Source of the DNA: Phycisphaerae bacterium
GTDB lineage: Bacteria; Planctomycetota; Phycisphaerae; UBA1845
DNA: 51,658 bases
NCBI GenBank assembly: GCA_029260115.1
Contig: JAJDDW010000048.1
Location: 1-51,658 of the forward strand
Reading direction: 5' to 3'
Shown one piece after another: positions 34,294 to 43,759 of the stretch. Position 1 is the first letter of the stretch, and every line of letters starts with the position of its first letter. The position numbers were made by a program, and so were the translations under genes. Below the pieces are notes generated by a model. That model searched no databases and was not told where the DNA came from. It worked only from the letters and a program-made list of their open reading frames with translations.

Positions 34294-35778
34294 GTGAACA
34301 TTGAAGCCGAAAAAACAATCATGGGGCATCCAAGAGCACTGTTCGTTCTGTTCTTCGCGGAAATGTGGGAACGATTTAGTTATTACGGCATGCGTGCGCT
34401 ACTTGTGTTGTACATGACAAAAGCGATGTCCTATGACGACCACCTCGCCCATGGTACTTATGGCGCATATATCGGCTTCGTTTATGCCACTCCTATTATC
34501 GGCGGCGCATTAGCAGACCGTTTTCTCGGTGCAAGAAAAGCTATCATTCTTGGCGGTATACTGATGGCTTTTGGTCATTTTATTATGGCCATTGAAAGTC
34601 CATTTTTCTTCTACCTGGCGATGGGCCTGATTATTGCAGGCAATGGTTTTTTCAAACCTAACGTTTCGACTATGGTTGGCTCTATTTACGAAAAGGATGA
34701 CCCAAGGCGTGACAGCGCGTTTACCATCTTCTATATGGGTATCAATATGGGTGCCTTTTTCGCGCCATTAGCCTGTGGCTGGTTGGGTGAAACATACGGT
34801 TGGCATTATGGTTTTGGCCTGGCTGGAATAGGCATGGTATGTGGGCTCTTGGTGTTTTTGAAATGGCAACATCTCATTGGCCAACATGGATTACCACCAA
34901 GGCCTGAAGCGCTGTGGGAACCAAGCAAGATCGGCATCCCCAAAACGTTGCTTCTCTGGATAGCGATTGCAGCGTTCATTCCTTTCGCAGCTTATTTACT
35001 CAAGAATCCAGATTGGGTGCAGCGGGGTGTCTATGTACTAGGCCCATTGACGTTGATCTACATAGCTTATGAAGCGATGCGGTGTACTCCAGTTGAACGT
35101 GGTCGATTGATTGTACTAACAATTCTAATCACGTTTTCAATCACATTCTGGTCGTGCTTTGAACAAGCTGGCAGTTCAATGACGTTATTTGCAGACCGCA
35201 AGGTGGATCGGCATGTGTTTGGATGGGAAATCCCCACAACGTGGCTTCAAGCGGTAAATCCAGGATTCATCTTATTGTTTGGTTTCATCTTCTCTTACCT
35301 ATGGACGAAGTTGGGCAGAGCTAATAGAGACCCGTCTTCGCCGCTGAAATTTTCGTTAGGTCTTATTCAACTTGGTTTAGGGTTTGTTGCTATGGTTATC
35401 GCCGCTCAAGGCGCTCAGGATGGATCGCTGGTTTCAATTTGGTGGATGATCTTAGCTTACATGCTACATACCACTGGCGAGTTATGCCTGTCACCAGTTG
35501 GACTATCAACTGTTACGCGTATGTCGCCAACGCGGCTCGTGGGTTTCATGATGGGTGTCTGGTTCTTGTCCAATGCTTTCGCTGGCGTTTTATCCGGCAT
35601 TATCGCGGGAGAGACTAGCGGTGAAGCAGGCTACGAAACAGTGTTTCTGAAAATAGTTTATTTTGCTTGCGGCGTAGGGGTAACTCTTTTAATACTCACG
35701 CCATTGCTAAATAGACTAGGCCCGGATCCAAAAATCATAGCCCAGAAAGCGGCCCGTGCAGCAGGGCGTTCCGAGTAA
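34294..35778 (+). CDS. POT/PTR-family proton-coupled peptide transporter
   Basis: A 494-residue major-facilitator transporter for di- and tripeptides, driven by protons. The ExxERFxYYG signature is in EMWERFSYYGMRALLVL at the start of helix 1. GGALADRFLGARKAI is the cytosolic loop after helix 2. The PTR2 motif appears in FYMGINMGAFFAPLACGWL. Twelve or more hydrophobic segments follow. The GTG at 34294 has GGAGA nine bases upstream; the open frame begins at 34222 and a further ATG is at 34321. It is convergent with an OPT-family transporter, so two different oligopeptide importers share this locus. Confidence 0.92.
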   Translation: MNIEAEKTIMGHPRALFVLFFAEMWERFSYYGMRALLVLYMTKAMSYDDHLAHGTYGAYIGFVYATPIIGGALADRFLGARKAIILGGILMAFGHFIMAIESPFFFYLAMGLIIAGNGFFKPNVSTMVGSIYEKDDPRRDSAFTIFYMGINMGAFFAPLACGWLGETYGWHYGFGLAGIGMVCGLLVFLKWQHLIGQHGLPPRPEALWEPSKIGIPKTLLLWIAIAAFIPFAAYLLKNPDWVQRGVYVLGPLTLIYIAYEAMRCTPVERGRLIVLTILITFSITFWSCFEQAGSSMTLFADRKVDRHVFGWEIPTTWLQAVNPGFILLFGFIFSYLWTKLGRANRDPSSPLKFSLGLIQLGLGFVAMVIAAQGAQDGSLVSIWWMILAYMLHTTGELCLSPVGLSTVTRMSPTRLVGFMMGVWFLSNAFAGVLSGIIAGETSGEAGYETVFLKIVYFACGVGVTLLILTPLLNRLGPDPKIIAQKAARAAGRSE

Positions 35779-35792
35779 CGTATTGCCTGATT

Positions 35793-35818
35793 GAGCCGCG
35801 GGCTTCAGCCCGCGCGGT
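35793..35818 (+). repeat. REP-like palindrome copy 4
   Basis: Core CCGCGGGCTTCAGCCCGCGC; a 7-bp stem (CGCGGGC/GCCCGCG) with loop TTCA. It lies 14 bp after the POT transporter stop. Confidence 0.7.
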
Positions 35819-35908
35819 GGTGGGTACCCATTTGACGCTAGACTGCTTACATGGCGGCTAGCTAGATTGTAGCATGGTATGGGTTATTGTTACGCACACT
35901 ACCTCTAA

Positions 35909-35939
35909 GCGCCGCGCAAGCTGAAGCATGCGGCTCGAC
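35909..35939 (-). repeat. REP-like palindrome copy 5
   Basis: Diverged inverted copy with core CGCAAGCTGAAGCATGCGGC. It lies 90 bp from copy 4 in opposite orientation, in the gap between the convergent POT and OPT genes. Confidence 0.55.
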
Positions 35940-35994
35940 ATCGTTGTGTGACAAATACTGCAGCAATATGACGCCTGAAATTGAACCGAAAACC

Positions 35995-38679
35995 TTACTT
36001 AGCATTGCCAGAAGAATCATTATCGCCATCAGGCTCATCCTCGTCTTGACTAACATCTTCATCATCGTGGCGCGGGTTGCTCGGCTCGCGTAATCTTCGC
36101 AGGGTCGTTTGCCGTTCGAGTTCTTCCAGTGACAAAGGCTCCATCACATCAAGCGAAGGCTGGTCATCTGAATCTGTTGACGGAGCTTGATCCTCTGTTA
36201 TTTCATCATTAGTAGTTGCATCATCAACGATTGAATCATCAGCCATTGATTCTTCCTCGTCGTCAATATGCTGCGCTGTTGGCTCAATGTCCGCCTCCGC
36301 AGAATCCTCGTCATCAGAATCTCCTGTCTCATCAGCTGCTTCTTCATCTTCCCCAACCTCACTACGAGTTAACGGCTCAGGAGGGCCGAAGTAGCCCGCT
36401 GAAGGCGGCAGGCTTTCGTCGTCATCATGATTTTCTTCTTCTTGTTCTTGCGGCGCCGTCGCAGGTTCAGCTTCCTCGATAGGCTCAGGCTCATCTTGCT
36501 GCGCAGGTTCTTCTACCAAGTCTTCACTCGGAGTTAACGGAGGCGTTTCCTCTTGTATTACCTGCGGGGCAGCCCATTTCGACTGGTCGTCAATGATGGC
36601 CTGCGGTTCGTCATCTTGCTTAGGCTCATCGGAAGGTGGCGGAACCACTGGCGGCGTTGTCGGCGCAATCGGCTCTATTGGCGTTCTCGGCGTAGGCGTG
36701 GGCGTCGGAGGCAGCGCGACCGTAGGCCGCTTTCTCGCGCACCACCATAGCCAAACTACGAGCGCGGCGAAGGGGAACATCGGCAGCGCATCCCACCACG
36801 CCTGGGACAGGCCCCAGCGTAACGGTATCGCGTCGATTTTGCTCCAGATCCAAGGCACCAGATGGACTGGCGTGACGGGTTCTTCCGTGCCACTGAGTGG
36901 ATTTAACCATCGCGAGTTGAATACCGCCGTTATGATCGCGGCTATAACAGCCAACAATACCCCCATCAAACCCTTACCTGCCACTAACCCCGAAGCTGCT
37001 AACACCCCAAGGTCGTTCTCATTCTTCTTTGTCTTTTTCTTTCTATTCACCACCCAAGCCACGATGCCGCCTACCATAATTGGCGTCGATAAGCCCAGTG
37101 GCAAATACATCCCCACCGCAAATGGCAGCGCGGGCAAGCCCAGCATTTCCACGATCACAGCCACCGCGCCACCGATCAGGATAAGCGTCCAAGGCACATT
37201 TCCACCTAGCACACCTTCGACCAGAATTTTCATGATGTTCGCTTGCGGCGCGAGTAGGGGGTGTGGATGATTAACGTCCTTAACGAACCCCTGTGTATCG
37301 TTGAGCAGTAAAATCACACCTGAGACAGCCAATACCGAAGTAAGCACCCCAATCATTTCACCCATTTGCTGTTTATATGGAGTCGCTTTAAGCAGGAAGC
37401 CTGTCTTTAAGTCCTGCGACGTATCGCCAGCCACACTAATCGCAATGCAAACGATCGCCCCAACGGACAGGCACGTCACCTTGAGTTTCATGAGATCGAC
37501 CGCGCCCGGATCGATGGCTTGATCGAGCACGAAGAACTTAAATACCAGTGCGGTGCCAAGTAATGTAGCTATGGTCATGCCGGAAACAGGGTTCGACGAT
37601 TGCCCGACTAAACCGACCAGCCTTGAAGAAACGGTCACAAAGAAAAACGTAAAAATCACCACCGCGATTACGCCGATGTGATTTAGGCCGACTTGATCGA
37701 TCTCCCACATCGCGTATCCCAGCCCACCGATAATGAGCAGAACTAGGCTAAACGGTAAGTCTTTTTCCGTGCGTGCCCGCGAGCTTCCGCCGCGACCAAA
37801 AATACCAGTAGCCACATGCCAAAGCGACGCAATAATTGTCGGGAAACTTTTGAATAAAGAGATGAGTCCGCCGATAGCCACCGCGCCAGCGCCGATGTAC
37901 CGAATATACGATTCATAAAGATCACTTGGCGACATGTTGGGAATTATTTTTTCCATCTGCGGATAGATGGGTGTAGTCGCTTCCGCCCCGAAAAAACCCA
38001 TCGAAGGAATCAACACAAACCAGGATAATACCGCGCCACCAAGCATATACGCTGCGATACGTGGTCCGAGGATGTAGCCAATACCCAGCAATGCCGGAGA
38101 CGAATCAAGCTGAAATTCCGTGCGAAATCGTTTGATCGGCGCTCGCCCAGTTTCCCCGAAAAAACCCAGGCCATTGAATAAATAATACACCGCCCCGACG
38201 ATCGCACCCCAGATCACAGCCGACGCAGAACCACCGCCTCGCTCCCCAGATTCTAGCACCTGCGCACAAGCCACGCCTTCCGGATAGGGAAGCACGCCGT
38301 GTTCTTTGACAATCAGCACATGTCGCAGGGGCACCATAAAACAAACGCCCAGCAAGCCACCGATAGCGCCCCAAATGACCATGGACAAATACGCCGGATT
38401 CTGCGCCGGATCCATCTGTATGATAAAAATTGCGGGAATCGTAAAAATCATACCCGCCGCTACGCTCTCGCCGGCCGAGCCTATGGTCTGAACCATGTTG
38501 CTTTCGAGGATCGATTTGCGTTTGAGCAGCGTGCGCATGATCACCAGCGACATAACCGCTGCGGGAATCGACGCGCTGATGGTCATACCGATTTTTAGGC
38601 CCACAAAAGCATTAGCCGCAGCTAACAATGCACCTATAATGACGCCAAGGATAATCGCGGGGAACGAGAACTCGCGCAT
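35995..38679 (-). CDS. OPT-family oligopeptide transporter with long acidic C-terminal tail
   Basis: An 894-residue membrane protein of the oligopeptide transporter family. The N-terminal [20 protein letters not shown], the [12 protein letters not shown] motif, and [19 protein letters not shown] are family hallmarks. About 14 or more hydrophobic helices run to residue 645. After WCARKRP a 245-residue tail follows: first proline- and threonine-rich ([16 protein letters not shown]), then densely Asp/Glu-rich. Such a tail is not part of the transporter fold. Substrate may be a peptide or a metal-chelate. The start ATG has a distant AGGAAGG. Convergent with the POT transporter. Confidence 0.9.
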   Translation of the reverse strand: MREFSFPAIILGVIIGALLAAANAFVGLKIGMTISASIPAAVMSLVIMRTLLKRKSILESNMVQTIGSAGESVAAGMIFTIPAIFIIQMDPAQNPAYLSMVIWGAIGGLLGVCFMVPLRHVLIVKEHGVLPYPEGVACAQVLESGERGGGSASAVIWGAIVGAVYYLFNGLGFFGETGRAPIKRFRTEFQLDSSPALLGIGYILGPRIAAYMLGGAVLSWFVLIPSMGFFGAEATTPIYPQMEKIIPNMSPSDLYESYIRYIGAGAVAIGGLISLFKSFPTIIASLWHVATGIFGRGGSSRARTEKDLPFSLVLLIIGGLGYAMWEIDQVGLNHIGVIAVVIFTFFFVTVSSRLVGLVGQSSNPVSGMTIATLLGTALVFKFFVLDQAIDPGAVDLMKLKVTCLSVGAIVCIAISVAGDTSQDLKTGFLLKATPYKQQMGEMIGVLTSVLAVSGVILLLNDTQGFVKDVNHPHPLLAPQANIMKILVEGVLGGNVPWTLILIGGAVAVIVEMLGLPALPFAVGMYLPLGLSTPIMVGGIVAWVVNRKKKTKKNENDLGVLAASGLVAGKGLMGVLLAVIAAIITAVFNSRWLNPLSGTEEPVTPVHLVPWIWSKIDAIPLRWGLSQAWWDALPMFPFAALVVWLWWCARKRPTVALPPTPTPTPRTPIEPIAPTTPPVVPPPSDEPKQDDEPQAIIDDQSKWAAPQVIQEETPPLTPSEDLVEEPAQQDEPEPIEEAEPATAPQEQEEENHDDDESLPPSAGYFGPPEPLTRSEVGEDEEAADETGDSDDEDSAEADIEPTAQHIDDEEESMADDSIVDDATTNDEITEDQAPSTDSDDQPSLDVMEPLSLEELERQTTLRRLREPSNPRHDDEDVSQDEDEPDGDNDSSGNAK

Positions 38680-38833
38680 AATTTTATTCTACCTTCCTAT
38701 CATGCTCGCCAGGTCATCAAGCGATGGAGCGCCGTAGTTGTAATAACGGCCAACATTTGCAGATACTATAGGATTTCCCAGTTCGTTTGAACACTGTATC
38801 ATACAGTTTTGTACCGCAGAGGTTGCCACGTAA

Positions 38834-39538
38834 ATGCATGACCCAACACCACCATCCTCTCTATTTAGTTGGCGAAAAGGACAAGCCTATTTCCGAGATT
38901 TGCCAGTTGTCCATCGCGAAGTGCCTTTAGACGGTTTTTCGTTAAAGTTAGCCTGTCTATCTGACGCCTCCCAACTACTCGATGAGCCGGATTTTGCTCA
39001 GAAATTTATCGATGAAGATCGCGCACCCTATGGCATCGAGCTTTGGCCTGCGTCCAAAATTTTGGCCCACGAGATATTGTCGGGCCATGTCGGACCAGCG
39101 GCGGAGGCGTTGGAGATTGGCTGCGGACTAGGTCTAGTTTCGCTCGCAGCGACCAAAGCGGGTTGGGTGGTCACCGCCACCGATTGCGACGAGCTTGCCA
39201 TAGAATTCTTACAATACAACGCCACATTGAACGAAATTTCAGTGCATGAAAGCGGTCTTCTCGAATGGCATCATCCGCCGCGAGACAAAAAATATCGCCA
39301 CATCTGGGCTGCGGATGTGCTCTATCAACTCATCGATCAGGAACCGTTGTTACGATGCCTACAAGTGATGCTCGAATCTGGCGGAGTAGCTATGATTGCA
39401 GACCCCTATCGAGGCGTAGCTGATCATTTCCCCGAACGTGCCAGAAAACTCGGCTTCGAGGTCCACGAAACGGACCACACCACACAAGACGACACCGGAA
39501 AGGAAAAGCGAGGCCGCATTTTCCATTTGAGCCAATAG
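38834..39538 (+). CDS. class I SAM-dependent methyltransferase, METTL21/Nnt1-like
   Basis: A 234-residue protein with methyltransferase motif I EALEIGCGLGLVSLAA (about 90-105), acidic motif II VTATDCDELAIE, and the later AADVLYQLIDQEPLL, as in the protein-lysine methyltransferase-like (METTL21/Nnt1) family. PYGIELWPASKILA before motif I is also typical. The substrate could be a protein lysine or nicotinamide-like molecule; none is shown. It has no clear operon partner; two REP-like copies follow the stop. Confidence 0.82.
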   Translation: MHDPTPPSSLFSWRKGQAYFRDLPVVHREVPLDGFSLKLACLSDASQLLDEPDFAQKFIDEDRAPYGIELWPASKILAHEILSGHVGPAAEALEIGCGLGLVSLAATKAGWVVTATDCDELAIEFLQYNATLNEISVHESGLLEWHHPPRDKKYRHIWAADVLYQLIDQEPLLRCLQVMLESGGVAMIADPYRGVADHFPERARKLGFEVHETDHTTQDDTGKEKRGRIFHLSQ

Positions 39539-39551
39539 TGTAGATATCACC

Positions 39552-39578
39552 GAGACGTAGGCTTCAGCCCTCCCGAAC
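39552..39578 (+). repeat. REP-like palindrome copy 6
   Basis: Core TAGGCTTCAGCCCTCCCG, with about 21 of 27 positions matching the family. Starts 13 bp after the methyltransferase stop. Confidence 0.55.
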
Positions 39579-39590
39579 TTACTTGCCCCT

Positions 39591-39617
39591 GAGCCACGGG
39601 CTTCAGCCCGCGCGGAC
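39591..39617 (+). repeat. REP-like palindrome copy 7
   Basis: Core CACGGGCTTCAGCCCGCGCG. Same orientation as copy 6, 39 bp away, giving a direct pair. Confidence 0.7.
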
Positions 39618-39845
39618 TTTCGATTTTAGTAGGTATGCGATCCTAAGAAGATGCCGATCTAGAAGGCAAGAGTACGCCCGACCATCATATCTAACGTCAA
39701 ACCCGCTCAAGTGGGTATCCCGCGGCTTCTAGCGCACCTCCCGTCAGTAGCAAGAATTGCCCGCAAATGACCGATAATAATCTTTGTTAGGGGGCGCGAT
39801 CCCTTCGCGCGGGTTACAGCAGAGATCAGCGGAGACGTTCTATTA

Positions 39846-41420
39846 GTGATGGATGAGTGTTCTAAAAAATTAAGATCGAATCGACTGTGGGTCACATTGC
39901 TCGAATGTGGATTGATCCTAGCCTTTGGTCTGCTCGCTGAGATGACCCATTTTTCTGCGCAAAAGGGAAGAGCGATAATCTGTGCCGACTCCGCGCAATA
40001 CGTCGATACCGCCGAAGCGTTGGTCCACGGCGAGCGCCTGCCGCACTTCGAAATGCGCAAGTCAGGCTACTCGCTTTTTCTCGCGGCCGTCTTACTTGCA
40101 TTCGGTCAACTGGGTTGGCCGGTGGTTGTCATTCAGCACGGCATGTTGGCGCTGCTACCGCTCATCGCCTACGGACTCGGGCGGGTGGTCCACTCACGCT
40201 TACTCGGTTGGTTCGCCGCTGCCATCACCCTTGCCAAGTTACAAACTGCTATCTTTGGCCATCGCATCATGTCGGAACCATTGTTCGTGCTGCTGTTGTC
40301 GATGGGAATACTGCTCCTAGCTGCAGGACTAACGCATAAAAAATACGTTGGCTGGCTAACTGGCGCAGGTTTCATGCTCGGGCTAGCGTGGCTAACGCGC
40401 GGGAACGCGACGCCGATCATAGCTGCGATGTGTTTGTTTTTTGTCTATCGGCTAAGAGCCGATCGCCGCAAACTCGTATTATCCCTGGTAGCATTAGGGG
40501 GGCCAATTGCCATGTGCGTGGCATTTGAATGCAATCTAAACGGCGTCCTGTCTGACCGCTGGCGACCGTCTAACGGCACCGTCGGCGCATTATTAACACT
40601 GCGCATGCGCTATTATGATGGCGTGAGCTTGCCCAACACCGTGGCGACGGCTGGGGCGCTGCGCTGGTTACCCGATCGATCGGTTGACGACGCTTTTTTA
40701 TGCAGCCCGCTTGACGTATGGATCGCACGATACCGAGCTATTCACGATGGCGGCATGAACGAGTGGACCTACGACGATTTGATGGCTGAGTTTGGTAGAG
40801 ATATGGTCGTTGCCAATCTCGGCGCCTACGCGCGTCATACTATTTCTTATGGCCTACGACATTTATTACGTCAGCCTCAAGGCGTTGCGCCATCGTTGGT
40901 TTCGCCATCACGCAGAAAGGGCTGGCTCGCCCACGCAGCTTCGGTAGACGATGAAGACGCTGAAACGTATTGGTATGCGTATTGGGGCCATCCGCATATG
41001 CCGTTAGATGAATCGATTGCCCTGGTAGACCGTATGAAGGTAGCGGCCAATACGCAATCGCCATTTGGTGGCGAAACCGTTTGGAGAAATTTACGATATT
41101 ACCTGACGCGACAACCGATCGACGCAGGATTACATTTCCTTCGATGGCTAGGAAGCGCTTGGCCGATACTTGGCTTAATAGTCTGTTTTTTATTCGGCGT
41201 AAATCGAAGTGTGTGCGCACTCATCCTAACCGTGTGGTTGGCTGAAGCGTTTTTTGTGGCGCTCATGACACCAACGCTAGACCGTCTTCAATTCGTCTGG
41301 ATCGCTATAGATGCCACCATGGCCGCAGCGGTTTTCGTGATGCCAATAAGCGCTTGTATCGCTCGATATAGTAGCCGGGCGTCGGTTAATAATCCTGAAT
41401 CCAGACTTGCTACTACCTGA
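39846..41420 (+). CDS. GT-C (family 39-like) membrane glycosyltransferase
   Basis: A 524-residue protein with about ten hydrophobic helices. An early acidic motif CADSAQYVDTAEAL in the first extracytoplasmic loop, followed by RKSGYSLFLA and RIMSEPLFVLLL, is the pattern of ArnT/PMT-like transferases that use polyprenyl-phosphate sugars. A large soluble part with ELPNT-type segments sits between helices in the C-terminal half. Donor and acceptor unknown. GTG 39846 and ATG 39849 are alternative starts; GGAG lies 11 bases upstream. Convergent with the GH13-like gene, with 8 bp between stops. Confidence 0.78.
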   Translation: MMDECSKKLRSNRLWVTLLECGLILAFGLLAEMTHFSAQKGRAIICADSAQYVDTAEALVHGERLPHFEMRKSGYSLFLAAVLLAFGQLGWPVVVIQHGMLALLPLIAYGLGRVVHSRLLGWFAAAITLAKLQTAIFGHRIMSEPLFVLLLSMGILLLAAGLTHKKYVGWLTGAGFMLGLAWLTRGNATPIIAAMCLFFVYRLRADRRKLVLSLVALGGPIAMCVAFECNLNGVLSDRWRPSNGTVGALLTLRMRYYDGVSLPNTVATAGALRWLPDRSVDDAFLCSPLDVWIARYRAIHDGGMNEWTYDDLMAEFGRDMVVANLGAYARHTISYGLRHLLRQPQGVAPSLVSPSRRKGWLAHAASVDDEDAETYWYAYWGHPHMPLDESIALVDRMKVAANTQSPFGGETVWRNLRYYLTRQPIDAGLHFLRWLGSAWPILGLIVCFLFGVNRSVCALILTVWLAEAFFVALMTPTLDRLQFVWIAIDATMAAAVFVMPISACIARYSSRASVNNPESRLATT

Positions 41421-41428
41421 CGGGCCTA

Positions 41429-43012
41429 CTATTTCTTGGCGTCAACATCGAGCAGTACACGCATGGACATAGGCTTCACCCAAAAAGACAAGCTGCCGTC
41501 AGCGGCTGATATCTGTTGTTCCCCACTCAAACGAAATTGTGGGATTTTTGACGCGTCGATGTTCTTGGCCTTCCGCCTTGTAAATGGATTCGCTTCAGCG
41601 GATTTTATCTGCGGGCTGAGTATCGCCAGCTTGTGCTTGGGGTGATTCGATGCCAGCTTGACCAATTGTTTCTTCGTGCCGTAGTTGAGTACCAAGACGA
41701 TTCGCTCCGTAGACTTGCTCCGAGAAATCGCGAGGACTTTGTTTTTTGAATCATCTAATGCGATCGACAGGTCGCCGCCAACGATTGGCGCATACTTATT
41801 CCGCATCATATTGAGCAGCTTATGAAGGGCAAAAAATTCACCCTGCATGCCCGCGCCTGCCTGACTAGCTGGTGGTGAACCTTGCCACCACATAGCCTGG
41901 GTAAGAATGCGATTTTCGCTTTCTGTCATACCAACTTCGTCACCATAATAGATCATGGGCGCGCCGCTGTAGAAGAATTGAAAGATAATTGCCAGTCGTC
42001 GAAAGTCGTCAGCGGTGGGCAGGCTGTCGTCGTATTTTATTGATTGATAAAAGCTACGCACTCGGCCATGACGACTTGCGCTAATCGGGACTATGGTGTT
42101 ATCAAGCGAACGTGGGCCATATCGCTTTTTCGCAGTGGCTAAATCTTCGATGAATAGTTTCGCGGTATAAATCGTATTGTCAGGCCGGAAAAAATGAGTG
42201 ATAGCGTTGCCCATGTGATAATTTATTTGCGTGTCGAAAAGCGATTCCTTCCCTGGGCCGATGGTAAGTAATTTCATGTTGTCTTGTTTCATTTTGATAA
42301 ACCAATGAAACAATACCGGCGTAGAGAGAGTGTGGATGTTTCGAAATGCTAGACCATCAATACCATCCTTGGGGTTGCCGTCTTGGTTAGGGTCATTCCA
42401 CCTAGCCATGAGACGATAAAGTTCTTCAACTTGACTCTCTACATCGCCGGTTGGGCTGGCTCGATCTTGACAATCTACTTCGATAGCGATGCGCATGTTC
42501 AGTTCGTGGGCTTTGTTAATTAGCGAAAGTAATAGTTTGTCGCTTGGTGAAAAAGCGAATTTTGTTTTGTCCGTCTTATTATTCTCGTCAGAAGATTTGC
42601 TAACTATTCCGACGCTGGGGTCTACATGGCGAAGCGGTAAAAGGTCGCTGCTGCCGTCGCCACCTCTGGTGAGTATTGGCGAGAGGAGCAAGGTGTTGAT
42701 GCCGAGTTTCTGTAAATATGGTAGCCGGTCGATGACCCCTGATAAGTCACCGCCCTCATGCTGTTTGTCGCGTTTCGCTGGGGGATAGGAAAACTCGCGT
42801 TCGAGGCCAAGGTCTGGCCAATCCATCGCCAGCGTTGTTCCGTCGGTTGGGTCGTTGGACTTGTCACCATTTCTATAGAGCGGGACGTTGATGTAATACC
42901 AACGGGCGTGGCTTGCCCAGGAGGGTATGTTAGGCATGACGGCGGGGCGTTGTCCGTATGCGGCCCCGGCGCAGATGGTTATGATGACGACTAACAAGCT
43001 AATGCGTTTCAC
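41429..43012 (-). CDS. GH13 alpha-amylase-like protein, catalytic residues missing
   Basis: An exported 527-residue protein with signal peptide (about 1-20). It keeps the GH13 barrel frame: GGDLSGVIDRLPYLQKLGIN, the tail of the fold in GAPMIYYGDEVGM (350-362), and a C-terminal beta domain (RIVLVLNYGT). The four conserved regions are altered. Region I reads AIEVDCQD (not DxVxNH), region II GIDGLAFRN (not GxRxD), region III TIGPGKE (not GExW), and region IV PISASRHG (not SHD). Nucleophile, acid/base and third carboxylate are thus absent. It is probably a non-catalytic carbohydrate-binding or regulatory homologue. The GTG at 43012 follows GGAGG; the longer frame to 43096 has none. Confidence 0.8.
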   Translation of the reverse strand: MKRISLLVVIITICAGAAYGQRPAVMPNIPSWASHARWYYINVPLYRNGDKSNDPTDGTTLAMDWPDLGLEREFSYPPAKRDKQHEGGDLSGVIDRLPYLQKLGINTLLLSPILTRGGDGSSDLLPLRHVDPSVGIVSKSSDENNKTDKTKFAFSPSDKLLLSLINKAHELNMRIAIEVDCQDRASPTGDVESQVEELYRLMARWNDPNQDGNPKDGIDGLAFRNIHTLSTPVLFHWFIKMKQDNMKLLTIGPGKESLFDTQINYHMGNAITHFFRPDNTIYTAKLFIEDLATAKKRYGPRSLDNTIVPISASRHGRVRSFYQSIKYDDSLPTADDFRRLAIIFQFFYSGAPMIYYGDEVGMTESENRILTQAMWWQGSPPASQAGAGMQGEFFALHKLLNMMRNKYAPIVGGDLSIALDDSKNKVLAISRSKSTERIVLVLNYGTKKQLVKLASNHPKHKLAILSPQIKSAEANPFTRRKAKNIDASKIPQFRLSGEQQISAADGSLSFWVKPMSMRVLLDVDAKK

Positions 43013-43128
43013 GGCAAATCCTCCATGATTATTGATATTGTCGGGACGAGATCGTGTAAAAAAAAGTCTCCACATCGCTATACACAGGTTTATCACATTC
43101 TGTGCAACCTTTTCCGCGTAACCTCCTT

Positions 43129-43134
43129 TATACT
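43129..43134 (+). promoter_or_regulatory. possible -10 box of the ECF sigma gene
   Basis: TATACT lies 43 bp before the GTG at 43177. Two GTAACC/GCAACC blocks (43104-43109 and 43119-43124) are possible ECF-type -35 elements for autoregulation, but the spacing is not decisive. Its position argues against the longer start at 43102. Confidence 0.25.
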
Positions 43135-43176
43135 AACGATCTGTGGACGTGGCAAAATTGGTGGAATGGAGTGATC

Positions 43177-43755
43177 GTGACGGAATTGCCAATAGCAGCG
43201 AGTCATGCTGATTGGGTGAATGTGGACGAATCGGAGCCGATGCTCATCCAGCAGGCTAAGCGAGATCCGAAGGCATTTGCCCTCATCTACGAGCGTCACT
43301 ATGCGCCTATCGCTGGATATGTTTTTCGGCGCGTGGGTGATGTGCATGCTACGGAAGATATCGTCGGCGATGTTTTTCTGGCGGCTATGCGAACATTGGG
43401 GCGATTTCGATATCGCGGTGTTCCTATTCGTGCTTGGTTGTATCGCTTGGCTAGCAATGCGGTCAACCAATGGGCGAAGCACCAACGGCGACGTTTTTTA
43501 CCTTTGAAAGATCAGTCTATCGTCGGTGACGGCGAGATAGATATTCAACTTAGTGAGATAGCTGAAGCGGACCGGGCGCGCATGGCCTTGCTGAAGCTGT
43601 CGCCAAAGTACCAGACGGTTTTGGCGCTGCGCTATTTTGAGGATTTATCTTTAGAAGAAGTGTCGCAGGCGACTGGCTGGCGATTAGGAACAGTGAAGTC
43701 ATTGATATCGCGTGGACGAAAAGCCATACGCGAAAAACTTTCGCGGGAAGGATAG
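43177..43755 (+). CDS. ECF-type RNA polymerase sigma factor
   Basis: A 192-residue sigma70-family factor of the extracytoplasmic-function type. Region 2 is seen in AFALIYERHYAPIAGYVFRR and DVHATEDIVGDVFLAAMRTL with RAWLYRLASNAV; region 4 in LSPKYQTVLALRYFEDLSLEE and TGWRLGTVKSLISRGRKAIRE. Region 3 is lacking, as in ECF factors. The GTG at 43177 has GGAG upstream; the frame is open from 43102, but the candidate promoter lies inside that stretch. The next gene starts five bases after the stop and is likely its regulator or target partner. Confidence 0.92.
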   Translation: MTELPIAASHADWVNVDESEPMLIQQAKRDPKAFALIYERHYAPIAGYVFRRVGDVHATEDIVGDVFLAAMRTLGRFRYRGVPIRAWLYRLASNAVNQWAKHQRRRFLPLKDQSIVGDGEIDIQLSEIAEADRARMALLKLSPKYQTVLALRYFEDLSLEEVSQATGWRLGTVKSLISRGRKAIREKLSREG

Positions 43756-43759
43756 GATC

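Larger units (their letters stand above)
39539..39845. other. 307-bp gap with two direct REP-like copies
   Basis: Holds REP-like copies 6 and 7 in the first 80 bp. The rest (about 39618-39845) has no open frame with support. A short hairpin with CGCG arms (GCGCGATCCCTTCGCGC, near 39793) lies about 50 bp before the next gene. No promoter match that I trust. Confidence 0.5.

Noticed and set aside
43102..43176. Longer N-terminus of the ECF sigma factor
   Set aside because: The candidate -10 box and the poor family fit of the added residues favour the GTG at 43177.
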